64,000 nucleotides of DNA from Pandoraea terrigena (GTDB taxonomy: Bacteria > Pseudomonadota > Gammaproteobacteria > Burkholderiales > Burkholderiaceae), in the NCBI RefSeq assembly GCF_902459705.1, contig NZ_CABPRU010000013.1, positions 62,001-126,000 on the forward strand, read 5' to 3'. Positions 43,630 through 51,940 of this stretch are shown in pieces. Under the pieces are notes generated by a model. The model did not search any database. It was not told the DNA's origin and saw only the letters and a program-made list of their open reading frames with translations. Both the position numbers and the translations under genes were made by a program. Each line of letters begins with the position of its first letter. Positions within the stretch are counted from its first letter, which is position 1.

Positions 43630-45549
43630 TCAGTGCAGGAAGCCGATGGAGATCCAGGGAATCGCCGCCACACAGATCAGCCCGACGATGAGCGCCGCAA
43701 GATAGCCCCAGATCGCGCGCATGCCGTGCGCGGGATCGACCTTGCCGATGGCACACGCGGCGTAGTACCCCACGCCGAACGGCGGTGCGAACAGGCCCAG
43801 CCCCATCGACAGCACCACGATCATCGCGTAATGCACCTCGTGCACGCCGACCGCACGGGCGATCGGGAACATCAGCGGCCCGAACAGCACGATGGCCGGA
43901 ATGCCCTCGAGCACGCTGCCCAGCACGATGAACGCGACGATGGACACCACGATGAAGCCAGCGCTGCCGCCGGGCACACGCTCCATCGCGGCAGCGAAGT
44001 CCTGCGCGAAGCCCGATTGCGTGAGCCCCCACGCCATGCCGGTCGCCGCACCGATGATGAAGATGATCGCGCCCGACAAGGCGGCCGTCTCGATCAGCAT
44101 CGGCAGCAGGCGCCGCGTATCGAACTTGCGGTAGAGCAACAAGCCCGCCACGACCGAATATGCAATGCCGATGGTCGACACCTCGGTTGCCGTGGCAATG
44201 CCTTCGACGACCGCCGCACGAATCACGAACGGCAGCGCCACCGCCGGCAACGCGTAGACGAAGGCGCGCCACACCTCGCCTGTCTTCGCCTTCTCGACGC
44301 CGGACAGATCCTCGCCACGATAACGCCACCACACCACGCTGCACAGCGCGATGCCCAGCACCACGCCGGGCAGCAAGCCCCCGGTAAACAGCGCCGAAAT
44401 CGACACTCCCGTCACCGACCCGATGGTGATCAGCACGATCGAGGGCGGAATGGTCTCGGTCTGCGCGCCCGTCGTCGAGAGCAACGCCACGAGATCGCCG
44501 GGATCGGCCCCGCGCTTTTTCATTTCGGGGAACAACACGGGGGCGATGGCCGCCATGTCCGCCGCCTTGGAGCCCGAGATGCCCGAGACGAGGTACATCC
44601 CGCCGATGAGCACGTAACTCAATCCGCCACGCACGTGACCGAGCAGGCTCGCGAGAAACTGCACCATTGCGCGCGCCATGCCCGTCATCTCGATCAACAG
44701 TCCGAGGAAAACGAACAGCGGCACCGCCAGCAGGATCAGATGCGACATCCCTTCGTCCATTCGGCCAACGAGCACGACCATCGGCGTGCGGGTCGTCAGC
44801 GCGAGGAAGCCGAAGGTCGCCAGGGCGAACGAGAATGCGATCGGCACGCCCGCGAACACGCACGCGCCGACGACGCCTGCGAAAAAGATGACCAGGTTCC
44901 AGCGTCCGAGCGGCTCCAGCACCGGCCCGAGCAGCCAGAAGCCAACGCACACCAGCCCCACCAGCGCCACCGCCTGGAGCACCCGCGACGCCGGCGCGGT
45001 GCGCGCGAGGCGCAACACGCTCACCACGAGCATCAGGGCCATGCCGACCGGCAACGCCGCCGCCCGCCAGGCGTTGCTGATCTCCATCGCGGGCGTGATC
45101 ACGAACGCTTCCTCCGACGCATATTCATACGCCGGATGCACGATGAGCAACAGGAACGCGAGTGCGGCGGCGATCGCCAGCACGTCGAGGAATGCCCGCG
45201 TGGATGGCGACGCCTTGCCGACGAAAGCCGTCATGCGCATATGCTCGCCGCGCCGCAACGCGACCACGGCGCCAAGCATCGACATCCAGAGAAACAGGAT
45301 GCCGGCGAGTTCGTCCCCCCAGACCAGCGGGGCATGGAACACGTAGCGGGCGACCACCCCGGCAAGCATGACGAGGATGTCAGCGAGCACCAGCAACGCG
45401 GCGGGAATCTCCGTGAGCCAGCCGATGGCACGGTCGAGGCCGCCGACGAACGCTCGCCAGCCATGCAACGGCAGGTCGGCGGCACCGCTCACCGGCAACG
45501 CGTCCCCGGCGGGCACGCTGTGCGGGGAATGCGCAGGACGAGGGGTCAT
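43630..45549 (-). CDS. Fused TRAP transporter permease (DctQ-DctM)
   Basis: 639 residues from the ATG at 45549. Residues 1 to about 190 form the four-helix DctQ part (LGAVVALRRGEHMRMTAFVG is the recognisable stretch). The remainder is the large DctM subunit of about twelve helices, with LYLVSGISGSKAADMAAIAP-like and GLFAPPFGVGYYAACAIGKV segments. DctM carries the transport path, driven by Na+ or H+. The gene begins one base after the stop of the binding protein gene. Fused QM proteins are known but less common than separate genes. Confidence 0.88.
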   Translation of the reverse strand: MTPRPAHSPHSVPAGDALPVSGAADLPLHGWRAFVGGLDRAIGWLTEIPAALLVLADILVMLAGVVARYVFHAPLVWGDELAGILFLWMSMLGAVVALRRGEHMRMTAFVGKASPSTRAFLDVLAIAAALAFLLLIVHPAYEYASEEAFVITPAMEISNAWRAAALPVGMALMLVVSVLRLARTAPASRVLQAVALVGLVCVGFWLLGPVLEPLGRWNLVIFFAGVVGACVFAGVPIAFSFALATFGFLALTTRTPMVVLVGRMDEGMSHLILLAVPLFVFLGLLIEMTGMARAMVQFLASLLGHVRGGLSYVLIGGMYLVSGISGSKAADMAAIAPVLFPEMKKRGADPGDLVALLSTTGAQTETIPPSIVLITIGSVTGVSISALFTGGLLPGVVLGIALCSVVWWRYRGEDLSGVEKAKTGEVWRAFVYALPAVALPFVIRAAVVEGIATATEVSTIGIAYSVVAGLLLYRKFDTRRLLPMLIETAALSGAIIFIIGAATGMAWGLTQSGFAQDFAAAMERVPGGSAGFIVVSIVAFIVLGSVLEGIPAIVLFGPLMFPIARAVGVHEVHYAMIVVLSMGLGLFAPPFGVGYYAACAIGKVDPAHGMRAIWGYLAALIVGLICVAAIPWISIGFLH

Positions 45550-45550
45550 C

Positions 45551-46603
45551 TCAGGCCACCTTGCCGGCCGTCGCTTCGAGAAGCGCCCACGCTTGTGGGC
45601 CGAATTTCTTCTTCCATTCGGCGTAGTAGCCCGAACGCTGCAACTGGGCTCGGAAGGTCTCCGGCACTGCGGCATTGAACGCGAGTCCCTTGCTCGAGAG
45701 CGCGCTCTGCAGGCCCGTATTGAGCTTGTAGACGTCCTCGCGCTGCTGGAGCGCCGCCTCGTTGAACGCGCGCGCTGTGATGACCTTGAGGTCATCCGGC
45801 AGCGCACGCCACGCGCGGCCGTTGACGACGAGGTGATAACCGTCCCAGCTATGGTTCGTGATCGAGCAGAACTTCTGCACTTCATAGAGCTTCGCCGTCT
45901 CCACGATGGCGAGCGGGTTCTCCTGCGCATCGACGACATGCGTCTGCAACGCCGAGTAGACCTCGCTGAACTGGAGGCTCGTCGGCGAGGCCTGCAGCGA
46001 CTTGAACAGCGAAATGCCCATCGGGCTGACCGGCACGCGAATCTTCATGCCAGCGAGGTCGGTTGCCTTCGTGATGGGCTTGTTGCCGCTCGTGATCTGG
46101 CGAAAGCCGTTGTCCCACATCTTTTCGAAGGTATAGAGCCCCGTCTTCGCAAAGGTTTCGCGAATGCTGTTGCCGAGCTGGCCGTCGACGGCGTGCCACA
46201 CCTGGTCATAGTTGGAGAACGCAAAACCGACCGCCGTGATGGCGCTGATCGGCGCGAGCGTCGCGATCACCATCGTGCCGGCGTTGAAGATGTCGATGCC
46301 CCCGTTGCGCACCTGCGCGAGCATGTCGGTGTCGCCGCCGAGCTGATTGTTCGGGAAGATCCGCAGCTCCATGCGCCCCTTGCTCTCTGACGCAATGCGC
46401 GCCGCGACCTCCTGCGCCCGCACGTTCAGCGGGTGACTGACCGGCAGGTTGTTGCCGTACTTGAACACATACGCCGGCGCCGCGGCGCGCGCCATGCGCG
46501 GCAGCGATGCCGTGACACCGGCAACACCCGCGACACCCAGTGCGGGCAAGGCTGAAAGCGCGCGCAGCAGGTTACGTCGACCTTGAGAAGTTGAGTGGCT
46601 CAT
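45551..46603 (-). CDS. TRAP transporter periplasmic binding protein (DctP)
   Basis: 350 residues from the ATG at 46603, which has the best spacing from CAGGAGA; an ATG six bases earlier is less likely. A Tat-like motif GRRNLLRALSALP is followed by a hydrophobic region and ARAAAP. The mature protein shows the DctP signature: FPNNQLGGDTDMLAQVRNGG, then LAGMKIRVPVSP (conserved Arg for carboxylate) and QFSEVYSALQTHVVDAQENP. It binds a carboxylate or acid sugar for the permease. The conserved arginine supports an acid ligand, consistent with an acid-sugar operon. Confidence 0.9.
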   Translation of the reverse strand: MSHSTSQGRRNLLRALSALPALGVAGVAGVTASLPRMARAAAPAYVFKYGNNLPVSHPLNVRAQEVAARIASESKGRMELRIFPNNQLGGDTDMLAQVRNGGIDIFNAGTMVIATLAPISAITAVGFAFSNYDQVWHAVDGQLGNSIRETFAKTGLYTFEKMWDNGFRQITSGNKPITKATDLAGMKIRVPVSPMGISLFKSLQASPTSLQFSEVYSALQTHVVDAQENPLAIVETAKLYEVQKFCSITNHSWDGYHLVVNGRAWRALPDDLKVITARAFNEAALQQREDVYKLNTGLQSALSSKGLAFNAAVPETFRAQLQRSGYYAEWKKKFGPQAWALLEATAGKVA

Positions 46604-46683
46604 CCGCATGTCTCCTGATTTATGGTTTTTGCACAAGCGTCGGCGCGGCGGTAAGCGCGACGGCGCGAAATGTCGACACCCCG

Positions 46684-46708
46684 GCCGCCGGACGGTCCGC
46701 CCGGCGGC
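46684..46708 (-). terminator. Hairpin after the SDR gene, inside the operon
   Basis: GCCGCCGG (46684-46691) pairs with CCGGCGGC (46701-46708) around a 9-base loop, six bases after the SDR stop. There is no T-run, so it may only slow transcription or protect the upstream transcript, giving more SDR than transporter mRNA. Confidence 0.45.
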
Positions 46709-46714
46709 GTGGCG

Positions 46715-47530
46715 TCAATTGCAGCGTACGTGCATGCCGCCGTCGACGAGCAGTTCCACGCCATTGATGTAGCGTGCCTCGTCCGACGCCAGAAACACGG
46801 CCGCATTCGCCACATCCCAACCATCCCCCATGCGACCGGTCGGGGACAGCCGGTTGCGCGCGTCCACCATCTCCTGCGCGCTCGGGTAAAAGCCGGAAAT
46901 CTGTTGATAGATGTGCGGCGTGTCCATCACGCCCGGCAGGATACAGTTCGCCCGGATGCCCTTGGACGCGTACTGCAGGGCCACGCTCTGCGTGAGCGAA
47001 TTCACCGCGCCCTTCGACGCCGCGTAGGCGCAATAGGCGTAGCCGGTCCAGCGCACGCCGCCGAGCGCACCGATGTTCACGATCGCGCCGCGACCCTGGG
47101 CCTCCATGATCGGCAGCACGGCCTTGCACGTGAGGAACATGCTCTTGACGTTGACCGCCATCACGCGATCCCAGACGTCCTCGGTGGTTTCCACCGGACC
47201 GCCCTGTGAGGTAATGCCGACGTTGTTGTGCAGGATGTCGACGCAACCGTACGTCTCGATGGCGGCCGCCACAGCACGCTGCACGTCGTCCCAGCGGGTG
47301 ACGTCGGCGGCCAGCGCGACGGCGTCGTTGCCTTCCTCGACGATGAAACGGCAGGTGACGTCGGCTGCGTCCTGCGCGCGGTCCACGGCTACCACTTTGG
47401 CACCGTTGCGGGCATAGGCCACGGCGGCGGCCTTGCCGTTGCCCCACCCGTCGCCGACCGATCCCGCGCCGAACACCAACGCCACCCGTCCCGCCAACCG
47501 ACGCGGTGCCGACTCACCGACTGCTGCCAT
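46715..47530 (-). CDS. SDR-family NAD(P)-dependent dehydrogenase
   Basis: 271 residues from the ATG at 47530, with CAGGAGACATC upstream. It has the cofactor motif LVFGAGSVGDGWGNGKAAAV (atypical for the usual TGxxxGIG), the NNVGITS-like turn, the catalytic YAASK, and the C-terminal GVELLVDGGM. The usual catalytic serine about 13 residues before the tyrosine is not seen (NIGALGGV occupies that area). It would oxidise a hydroxyl of the imported acid. It is first in the operon of RuBisCO-like protein genes and divergent from the LacI gene. Confidence 0.82.
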   Translation of the reverse strand: MAAVGESAPRRLAGRVALVFGAGSVGDGWGNGKAAAVAYARNGAKVVAVDRAQDAADVTCRFIVEEGNDAVALAADVTRWDDVQRAVAAAIETYGCVDILHNNVGITSQGGPVETTEDVWDRVMAVNVKSMFLTCKAVLPIMEAQGRGAIVNIGALGGVRWTGYAYCAYAASKGAVNSLTQSVALQYASKGIRANCILPGVMDTPHIYQQISGFYPSAQEMVDARNRLSPTGRMGDGWDVANAAVFLASDEARYINGVELLVDGGMHVRCN

Positions 47531-47733
47531 CACGATGTCTCCTGTGCATTCGCGCACCGGCCTGGCGGTACGTTCATGGATGTCTTGAAGACGTACGATA
47601 GGTGGCAACACGGTGATTGACCAACGTAAAAACGTGATGTGATTTGATGCGTTTTGATGAAGTATGCTGTGAGCATCGACGCGAGGGTGCCTGAGGCCGA
47701 CCCGTCGCCGCACAACGCATCAAGGGGAAGCGA
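47531..47733. promoter_or_regulatory. Divergent SDR operon/LacI control region
   Basis: A 203-base region. A palindrome ATGCT-GTG-AGCAT lies at 47664-47676, and AAAACG (47629-47634) mirrors CGTTTT (47650-47655). LacI proteins bind such short palindromes, so one may be the operator. AGGGGAAGCGA is the ribosome-binding site of the LacI gene. Confidence 0.4.
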
Positions 47734-48768
47734 ATGAGACGAAGCATGCCCAACCTGGCCGACATCGCGCGTCTGGCGGGCGTTTCCACCGCCACGGTCG
47801 ACCGCGTGCTGCACCGGCGCGAGGGGGTTCGGCAAACGACCGTGCAGCGGGTACTGCATGCGGCCGGCGAACTGCAATACCTGCCCGAACCGGCGCTGGA
47901 AGCCGTTCGGGCCGCGCCCCCGACACAGGTGCTGTTCGTCCTGCCCGGTCGCAGCAGCAAGTTCCTTCGCATGCTGGGCGAATGGGTACAGTGCTCGCAG
48001 AACCAGTGGGCGCCCTACCACGTGAACTGTCGCGTCCAGTTCATCGAGGGGTTCGATCCGGATGCGTTGTCAGCCGCGCTGCTGCGCCGTGGGCGCGGAT
48101 GCAACGGGGTGGCGTTCATGCCGCTGGAGCATCCCACGGTGCGCGAAGCCGTGGACACGCTGGCCGACGAGGGCGTGGCGGCCGTAACGCTGGTGTCCGA
48201 CCTGTCGCACTCGCGGCGCATTGCCTACGTGGGGCTGGACAACGGGTCGGCCGGACGAACGGCAGCCTATCTGATCGCGCGCTTCGTCGGAGCGAAGCGG
48301 CACGCGAAGGTGGCGTTGATCGCAGGCTCGCTCAGCTACAAGGCACACGTCGAACGTGAGGCGGGTTTTCTGCAGTTGTTCTCCGAGCAGTATCCGCAGA
48401 TGCGGGTCGTGGGGCTGCGCGAAGGCTATGACGACGAAGCGGTCAACTACCGGCAGACACGCGCGCTGCTCGAACAGCACCCGGACCTCGCGGCGATCTA
48501 CAACATCGGCGGCGGATCGGAAGGCGTCGGCCAGGCGCTCAAGGAAGCGGGCATGCAACACAAGGTGGTCTTTATCGGGCATGGACTGACGCCCGATACG
48601 CGCGCGCTGCTGATCGACGGATCGATGGATGCCGTCATCACCCAAAGCCCACAAAGCGCGATCATGAACTGCGTACGCATCTTCGCGAACCTGCGCGAGA
48701 AACGGGACCTGTCCGCCGGCATCGAGGCGAACCGCAGTCAGGTGATTTTTCGGGAGAACTTGCCGTAG
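47734..48768 (+). CDS. LacI-family transcriptional repressor
   Basis: 344 residues. The LacI HTH is NLADIARLAGVSTATVDRVL, and the hinge-linked ligand domain is of the periplasmic-binding type (RIAYVGLDNGSAGRTAAYLI, then HPDLAAIYNIGGGSEGVGQA). It lies divergent from the operon that includes the RuBisCO-like protein, TRAP transporter and kinase, and so probably represses it until an acid-sugar inducer is present. Some regulators in this subgroup bind sugar or inositol-type ligands. The ligand here is not predictable. Confidence 0.9.
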   Translation: MRRSMPNLADIARLAGVSTATVDRVLHRREGVRQTTVQRVLHAAGELQYLPEPALEAVRAAPPTQVLFVLPGRSSKFLRMLGEWVQCSQNQWAPYHVNCRVQFIEGFDPDALSAALLRRGRGCNGVAFMPLEHPTVREAVDTLADEGVAAVTLVSDLSHSRRIAYVGLDNGSAGRTAAYLIARFVGAKRHAKVALIAGSLSYKAHVEREAGFLQLFSEQYPQMRVVGLREGYDDEAVNYRQTRALLEQHPDLAAIYNIGGGSEGVGQALKEAGMQHKVVFIGHGLTPDTRALLIDGSMDAVITQSPQSAIMNCVRIFANLREKRDLSAGIEANRSQVIFRENLP

Positions 48769-48827
48769 GCGAACTCACGGCAGTCAGGCGTTTCCCGTCG
48801 CGTCCGCGCGTTCGCCTGAAGCGTACC

Positions 48828-48867
48828 GGCGTGTCGAACACGGCGCCTCCCGCGTGCTCGACACGCC
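48828..48867. terminator. Long inverted repeat between convergent LacI and galE genes
   Basis: A 15-base arm at 48828-48842 (GGCGTGTCGAACACG) pairs with 48853-48867 (CGTGCTCGACACGCC), with a single mismatch and a 10-base loop. It sits in the 123-base gap where two convergent genes end, so it is a good bidirectional terminator candidate, although no T-run was seen. Confidence 0.65.
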
Positions 48868-48891
48868 CACCGATGAAGCGAGCGCGCCGAT

Positions 48892-49914
48892 TTACCGATA
48901 GCCGTCCGGGTTCTGCATCTGCCAGCGCCAGTGATCGGCGCACATGCGCTCGATGCCATATTCGGCTTCCCAGCCGATGAGATCGCGCGCCAAGGCCGTC
49001 GCCGCATAACAGCTCCCGATATCACCGGCGCGCCGCTCGACGATCTCGTACGGTACCGGCCGGCCGCTCGCGGCTTCGAACGCCTTCACGACCTGCAGCA
49101 CGGTGTAACCGCGTCCGGTGCCCAGATTGACCGTGAAGCCGCCATCGCGCTGCTTGAGCGCATCGAGTGCGGCCAGGTGTCCGCGAGCGAGATCGACCAC
49201 ATGGATGTAGTCGCGCACGCCCGTGCCGTCCGACGTATTCCAGTCGCCGCCAAACACGCGCAGCCGTTGGAGCTTGCCGACCGCCACTTGCGCGACGAAC
49301 GGCATCAGGTTGTTCGGCACGCCGGCCGGATCCTCGCCGATGCGGCCGCTCTCGTGCGCGCCCACCGGATTGAAGTAGCGCAACAGCGCGATGCGCCAAG
49401 TCGGGTCCGCCTTGGCGACGTCATTCAGGATCGTCTCGGCCATGAGCTTGGTCTGGCCGTAGGGATTCGTCGCCGACAGCGGGAACGACTCGTCGATGGG
49501 TACCGTCGTCGGATTGCCGTACACGGTGGCCGAGGAGCTGAACACAAGGTCCTTGACGCCATGCGACTGCATCGTTTCGACCAGTGTCAGCAGGCTGTCG
49601 ATGTTGTTGCGATAGTAGGAGAGCGGCATTTCGACCGACTCGCCCACCGCCTTGAGCGCCGCGAAGTGAATCGCGCCGGTAATGCCGAAGCGAGTGAACA
49701 AGTCGTCGAGTACGGGCTTCGAGCAGGCGTCGCCCTCGATGAAAACCGGGGCACGCCCGGCAATTTCACCGATGCGCCGCACCGCCTCGCGATGACTGTT
49801 GACCAGGTTGTCGAGAATGACCACGTCATAGCCGTGGGCGAGCAGTTCGACGCAGGTATGCGAGCCGATGTAGCCGGCGCCGCCGGTGACGAGAATGGTT
49901 CCGAGTGTATTCAT
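48892..49914 (-). CDS. galE: UDP-glucose/UDP-GlcNAc 4-epimerase
   Basis: 340 residues with ILVTGGAGYIGSHTCVELLA at the N-terminus, serine-threonine in VFSSSATVYGNPT and the YGQTK catalytic motif. GalE enzymes interconvert UDP-Glc/UDP-Gal, and some also UDP-GlcNAc/UDP-GalNAc. It lies 30 bases after glmS, which follows a pel operon on the same strand. Pel is a partly deacetylated GalNAc/GlcNAc polymer, so this epimerase may supply UDP-GalNAc, as PelX does in Pseudomonas protegens. Dual specificity depends on an active-site gate residue not assessed here. Confidence 0.92.
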   Translation of the reverse strand: MNTLGTILVTGGAGYIGSHTCVELLAHGYDVVILDNLVNSHREAVRRIGEIAGRAPVFIEGDACSKPVLDDLFTRFGITGAIHFAALKAVGESVEMPLSYYRNNIDSLLTLVETMQSHGVKDLVFSSSATVYGNPTTVPIDESFPLSATNPYGQTKLMAETILNDVAKADPTWRIALLRYFNPVGAHESGRIGEDPAGVPNNLMPFVAQVAVGKLQRLRVFGGDWNTSDGTGVRDYIHVVDLARGHLAALDALKQRDGGFTVNLGTGRGYTVLQVVKAFEAASGRPVPYEIVERRAGDIGSCYAATALARDLIGWEAEYGIERMCADHWRWQMQNPDGYR

Positions 49915-49944
49915 GCTTTGCCCTTCAGGCCTATCATCCGTTGG

Positions 49945-51777
49945 CTATTCGACCGTGACCGATTTCGCCAGGTTGCGGGGCTTGTCGACATCGGCACCCC
50001 GTGCACACGCCGTATGATAAGCCAACAGTTGGAGCGGCACGACGTGCAGTACGGGGGACAGTTCACCGTAATGCTCGGGCATGCGGATGACACGAATGCC
50101 GTCGGCGCTGGCAATGCGCATATCGCCGTCGGCCAAGACGTAGAGTTCGCCACCACGCGCACGCACTTCCTGCATGTTCGACTTCAGCTTCTCCACCAGC
50201 ACGTCGTTCGGGGCGACCGTCACCACCGGCATCTGTTCGCTGACCAGCGCGAGCGGGCCATGCTTGAGTTCGCCGGCGGGATACGCCTCGGCGTGGATGT
50301 AAGAAATTTCCTTGAGCTTCAGTGCCCCTTCGAGAGCGATCGGGTAGTGCAGCCCGCGCCCGAGGAACAGCGCGCTCGGCACGTCGGCAAATTGCGACGC
50401 CCAGGCCATGAGCTGGGGCTCGAGTGCGAGCACGCTGGTGAGTGCCGCCGGCAAATGACGCAACTGCGCAAGGTGGCGTGCCGCTTCCGTCGCATCGATG
50501 CGCTTGCGCTCGACACCGAGCGTGACGGCCAGCATGAACAGCGACACGAGCTGCGTGGTAAACGCCTTGGTCGATGCCACGCCGATTTCGGTGCCCGCGC
50601 GCGTAATGAACGACATCGCCGTCTGACGCACGAGCGCGCTGGTCGCCACATTGCAGATCGCCAGCGTACGATCGTGTCCAAGGCCCTGGGCATGCTTGAG
50701 CGCCGCAAGCGTGTCGGCAGTCTCCCCCGACTGCGAGATTGTCACGACGAGCGCTTGCGGATTGGGCACTGACTCGCGATAGCGGTACTCGCTCGCGATC
50801 TCGACTTGCGTAGGAATGCCGGCAAGCGCTTCAAGCCAGTATTTGGCCGTGAGCCCCGCGTAGTAACTGGTGCCGCAAGCGAGAATCAGCACACCGCTAA
50901 CCTGCGGCAGGACATCGGCGGCCCCTTCGCCGAACAAGGCCGGAGAAAACTCGGTGACATCGGCAATCGTGTCCGCAATCGCCCGTGGCTGCTCGAAGAT
51001 CTCCTTCTGCATGTAATGCTGATACGGCCCCAGCGACACTTCGGATTGATACGCGGCCATCGCACGTATCGCGCGCTCGACCTCGTCGCCCTGCGCGTCG
51101 AACACCGTCACGCGCGCCGGCGTGAGCAACGCCACGTCGCCTTCCTCGAGATACATGAACCGGTCACAGTGACCGGCCAGCGCCAGCGCGTCGGAGGCGA
51201 GGAAATGCCCGTCCGCTGCAAAGCCGATCACGAGCGGCGAGCCCTGGCGCGCGCACACCATGCGCTCCGGTTCGTCCTTGCTGATGACGGCGATGGCATA
51301 GGCCCCGCGCAATTGCGCAATGGCCGAGCGCACGGCGTGCACGAGCGTGCCGCCCTCGTTTGCCGCGAAATGCGCGTCCACCAGATGGGCGATGACTTCC
51401 GTATCGGTCTGGCTCGTGAATTCGTAGCCTTTGGCACGTAGCGCCTCGCGCAGCGCCTCGTGGTTCTCGATAATGCCGTTATGCACCAGCCCGATCCGCT
51501 CACGCGAGAAGATTGGATGCGCGTTCTCGGTCGCCGGTGCGCCGTGAGTGGCCCACCGCGTGTGGGCAATGCCCAGTCCAGCGCCCATGGCCGCTTCCGC
51601 CAGTTGCGCCTGCAGTTGAGCCACGCGCGACACACTACGCACGCGCGCGAGCTGGCGCGCGGCGTCGAGGATGGCGACACCGCACGAATCATAGCCACGA
51701 TATTCAAGACGGCGCAGCCCTTCGACCAGCACCGGTACCACGTCACGGCGTGCCACGCCGCCCACGATTCCACACAT
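49945..51777 (-). CDS. glmS: Glucosamine-6-phosphate synthase (isomerizing)
   Basis: 610 residues. The N-terminal glutaminase domain begins [20 protein letters not shown] with catalytic Cys2, and has [12 protein letters not shown] and the EEGDVALL-like turn. Two SIS isomerase domains follow, with [20 protein letters not shown] and [13 protein letters not shown]. It makes glucosamine 6-phosphate from fructose 6-phosphate and glutamine, the entry to UDP-GlcNAc. It lies in the pel operon direction between the PelA-hydrolase-like gene and galE, with 163 bases upstream. It may be a second, pathway-dedicated copy; whether a housekeeping glmS exists elsewhere is unknown. GAGGGGAA precedes the ATG. 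Confidence 0.95.
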   Translation of the reverse strand: MCGIVGGVARRDVVPVLVEGLRRLEYRGYDSCGVAILDAARQLARVRSVSRVAQLQAQLAEAAMGAGLGIAHTRWATHGAPATENAHPIFSRERIGLVHNGIIENHEALREALRAKGYEFTSQTDTEVIAHLVDAHFAANEGGTLVHAVRSAIAQLRGAYAIAVISKDEPERMVCARQGSPLVIGFAADGHFLASDALALAGHCDRFMYLEEGDVALLTPARVTVFDAQGDEVERAIRAMAAYQSEVSLGPYQHYMQKEIFEQPRAIADTIADVTEFSPALFGEGAADVLPQVSGVLILACGTSYYAGLTAKYWLEALAGIPTQVEIASEYRYRESVPNPQALVVTISQSGETADTLAALKHAQGLGHDRTLAICNVATSALVRQTAMSFITRAGTEIGVASTKAFTTQLVSLFMLAVTLGVERKRIDATEAARHLAQLRHLPAALTSVLALEPQLMAWASQFADVPSALFLGRGLHYPIALEGALKLKEISYIHAEAYPAGELKHGPLALVSEQMPVVTVAPNDVLVEKLKSNMQEVRARGGELYVLADGDMRIASADGIRVIRMPEHYGELSPVLHVVPLQLLAYHTACARGADVDKPRNLAKSVTVE

Positions 51778-51940
51778 GACTTCCCCTCAACGATCGATTG
51801 GATAAGCGCAGCACGAGGCGTGCCGCCCGAATGGCCGGCAACGCTCGACTACGTGTTGACCTGTCTGATGGCCGGCGTTGTTCTGAATGCGCGCCGGAAT
51901 TGTCTTCTGCCTGCTTCGTTGTCTCGCCCGATGCGAGGCG

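Noticed and set aside
43420-45678. A 752-codon open frame on the plus strand, opposite the TRAP permease and VOC genes
   Set aside because: It is antisense to strongly recognisable DctQM and VOC genes. Its product is extremely rich in His, Arg, Asp and Gln with no fold, typical of a reverse frame in GC-rich DNA.
51778-51940. Possible small gene between glmS and the hydrolase gene
   Set aside because: The short frames there lack ribosome-binding sites and family resemblance. The repeated ATGGCCGGC words are too short to be meaningful.
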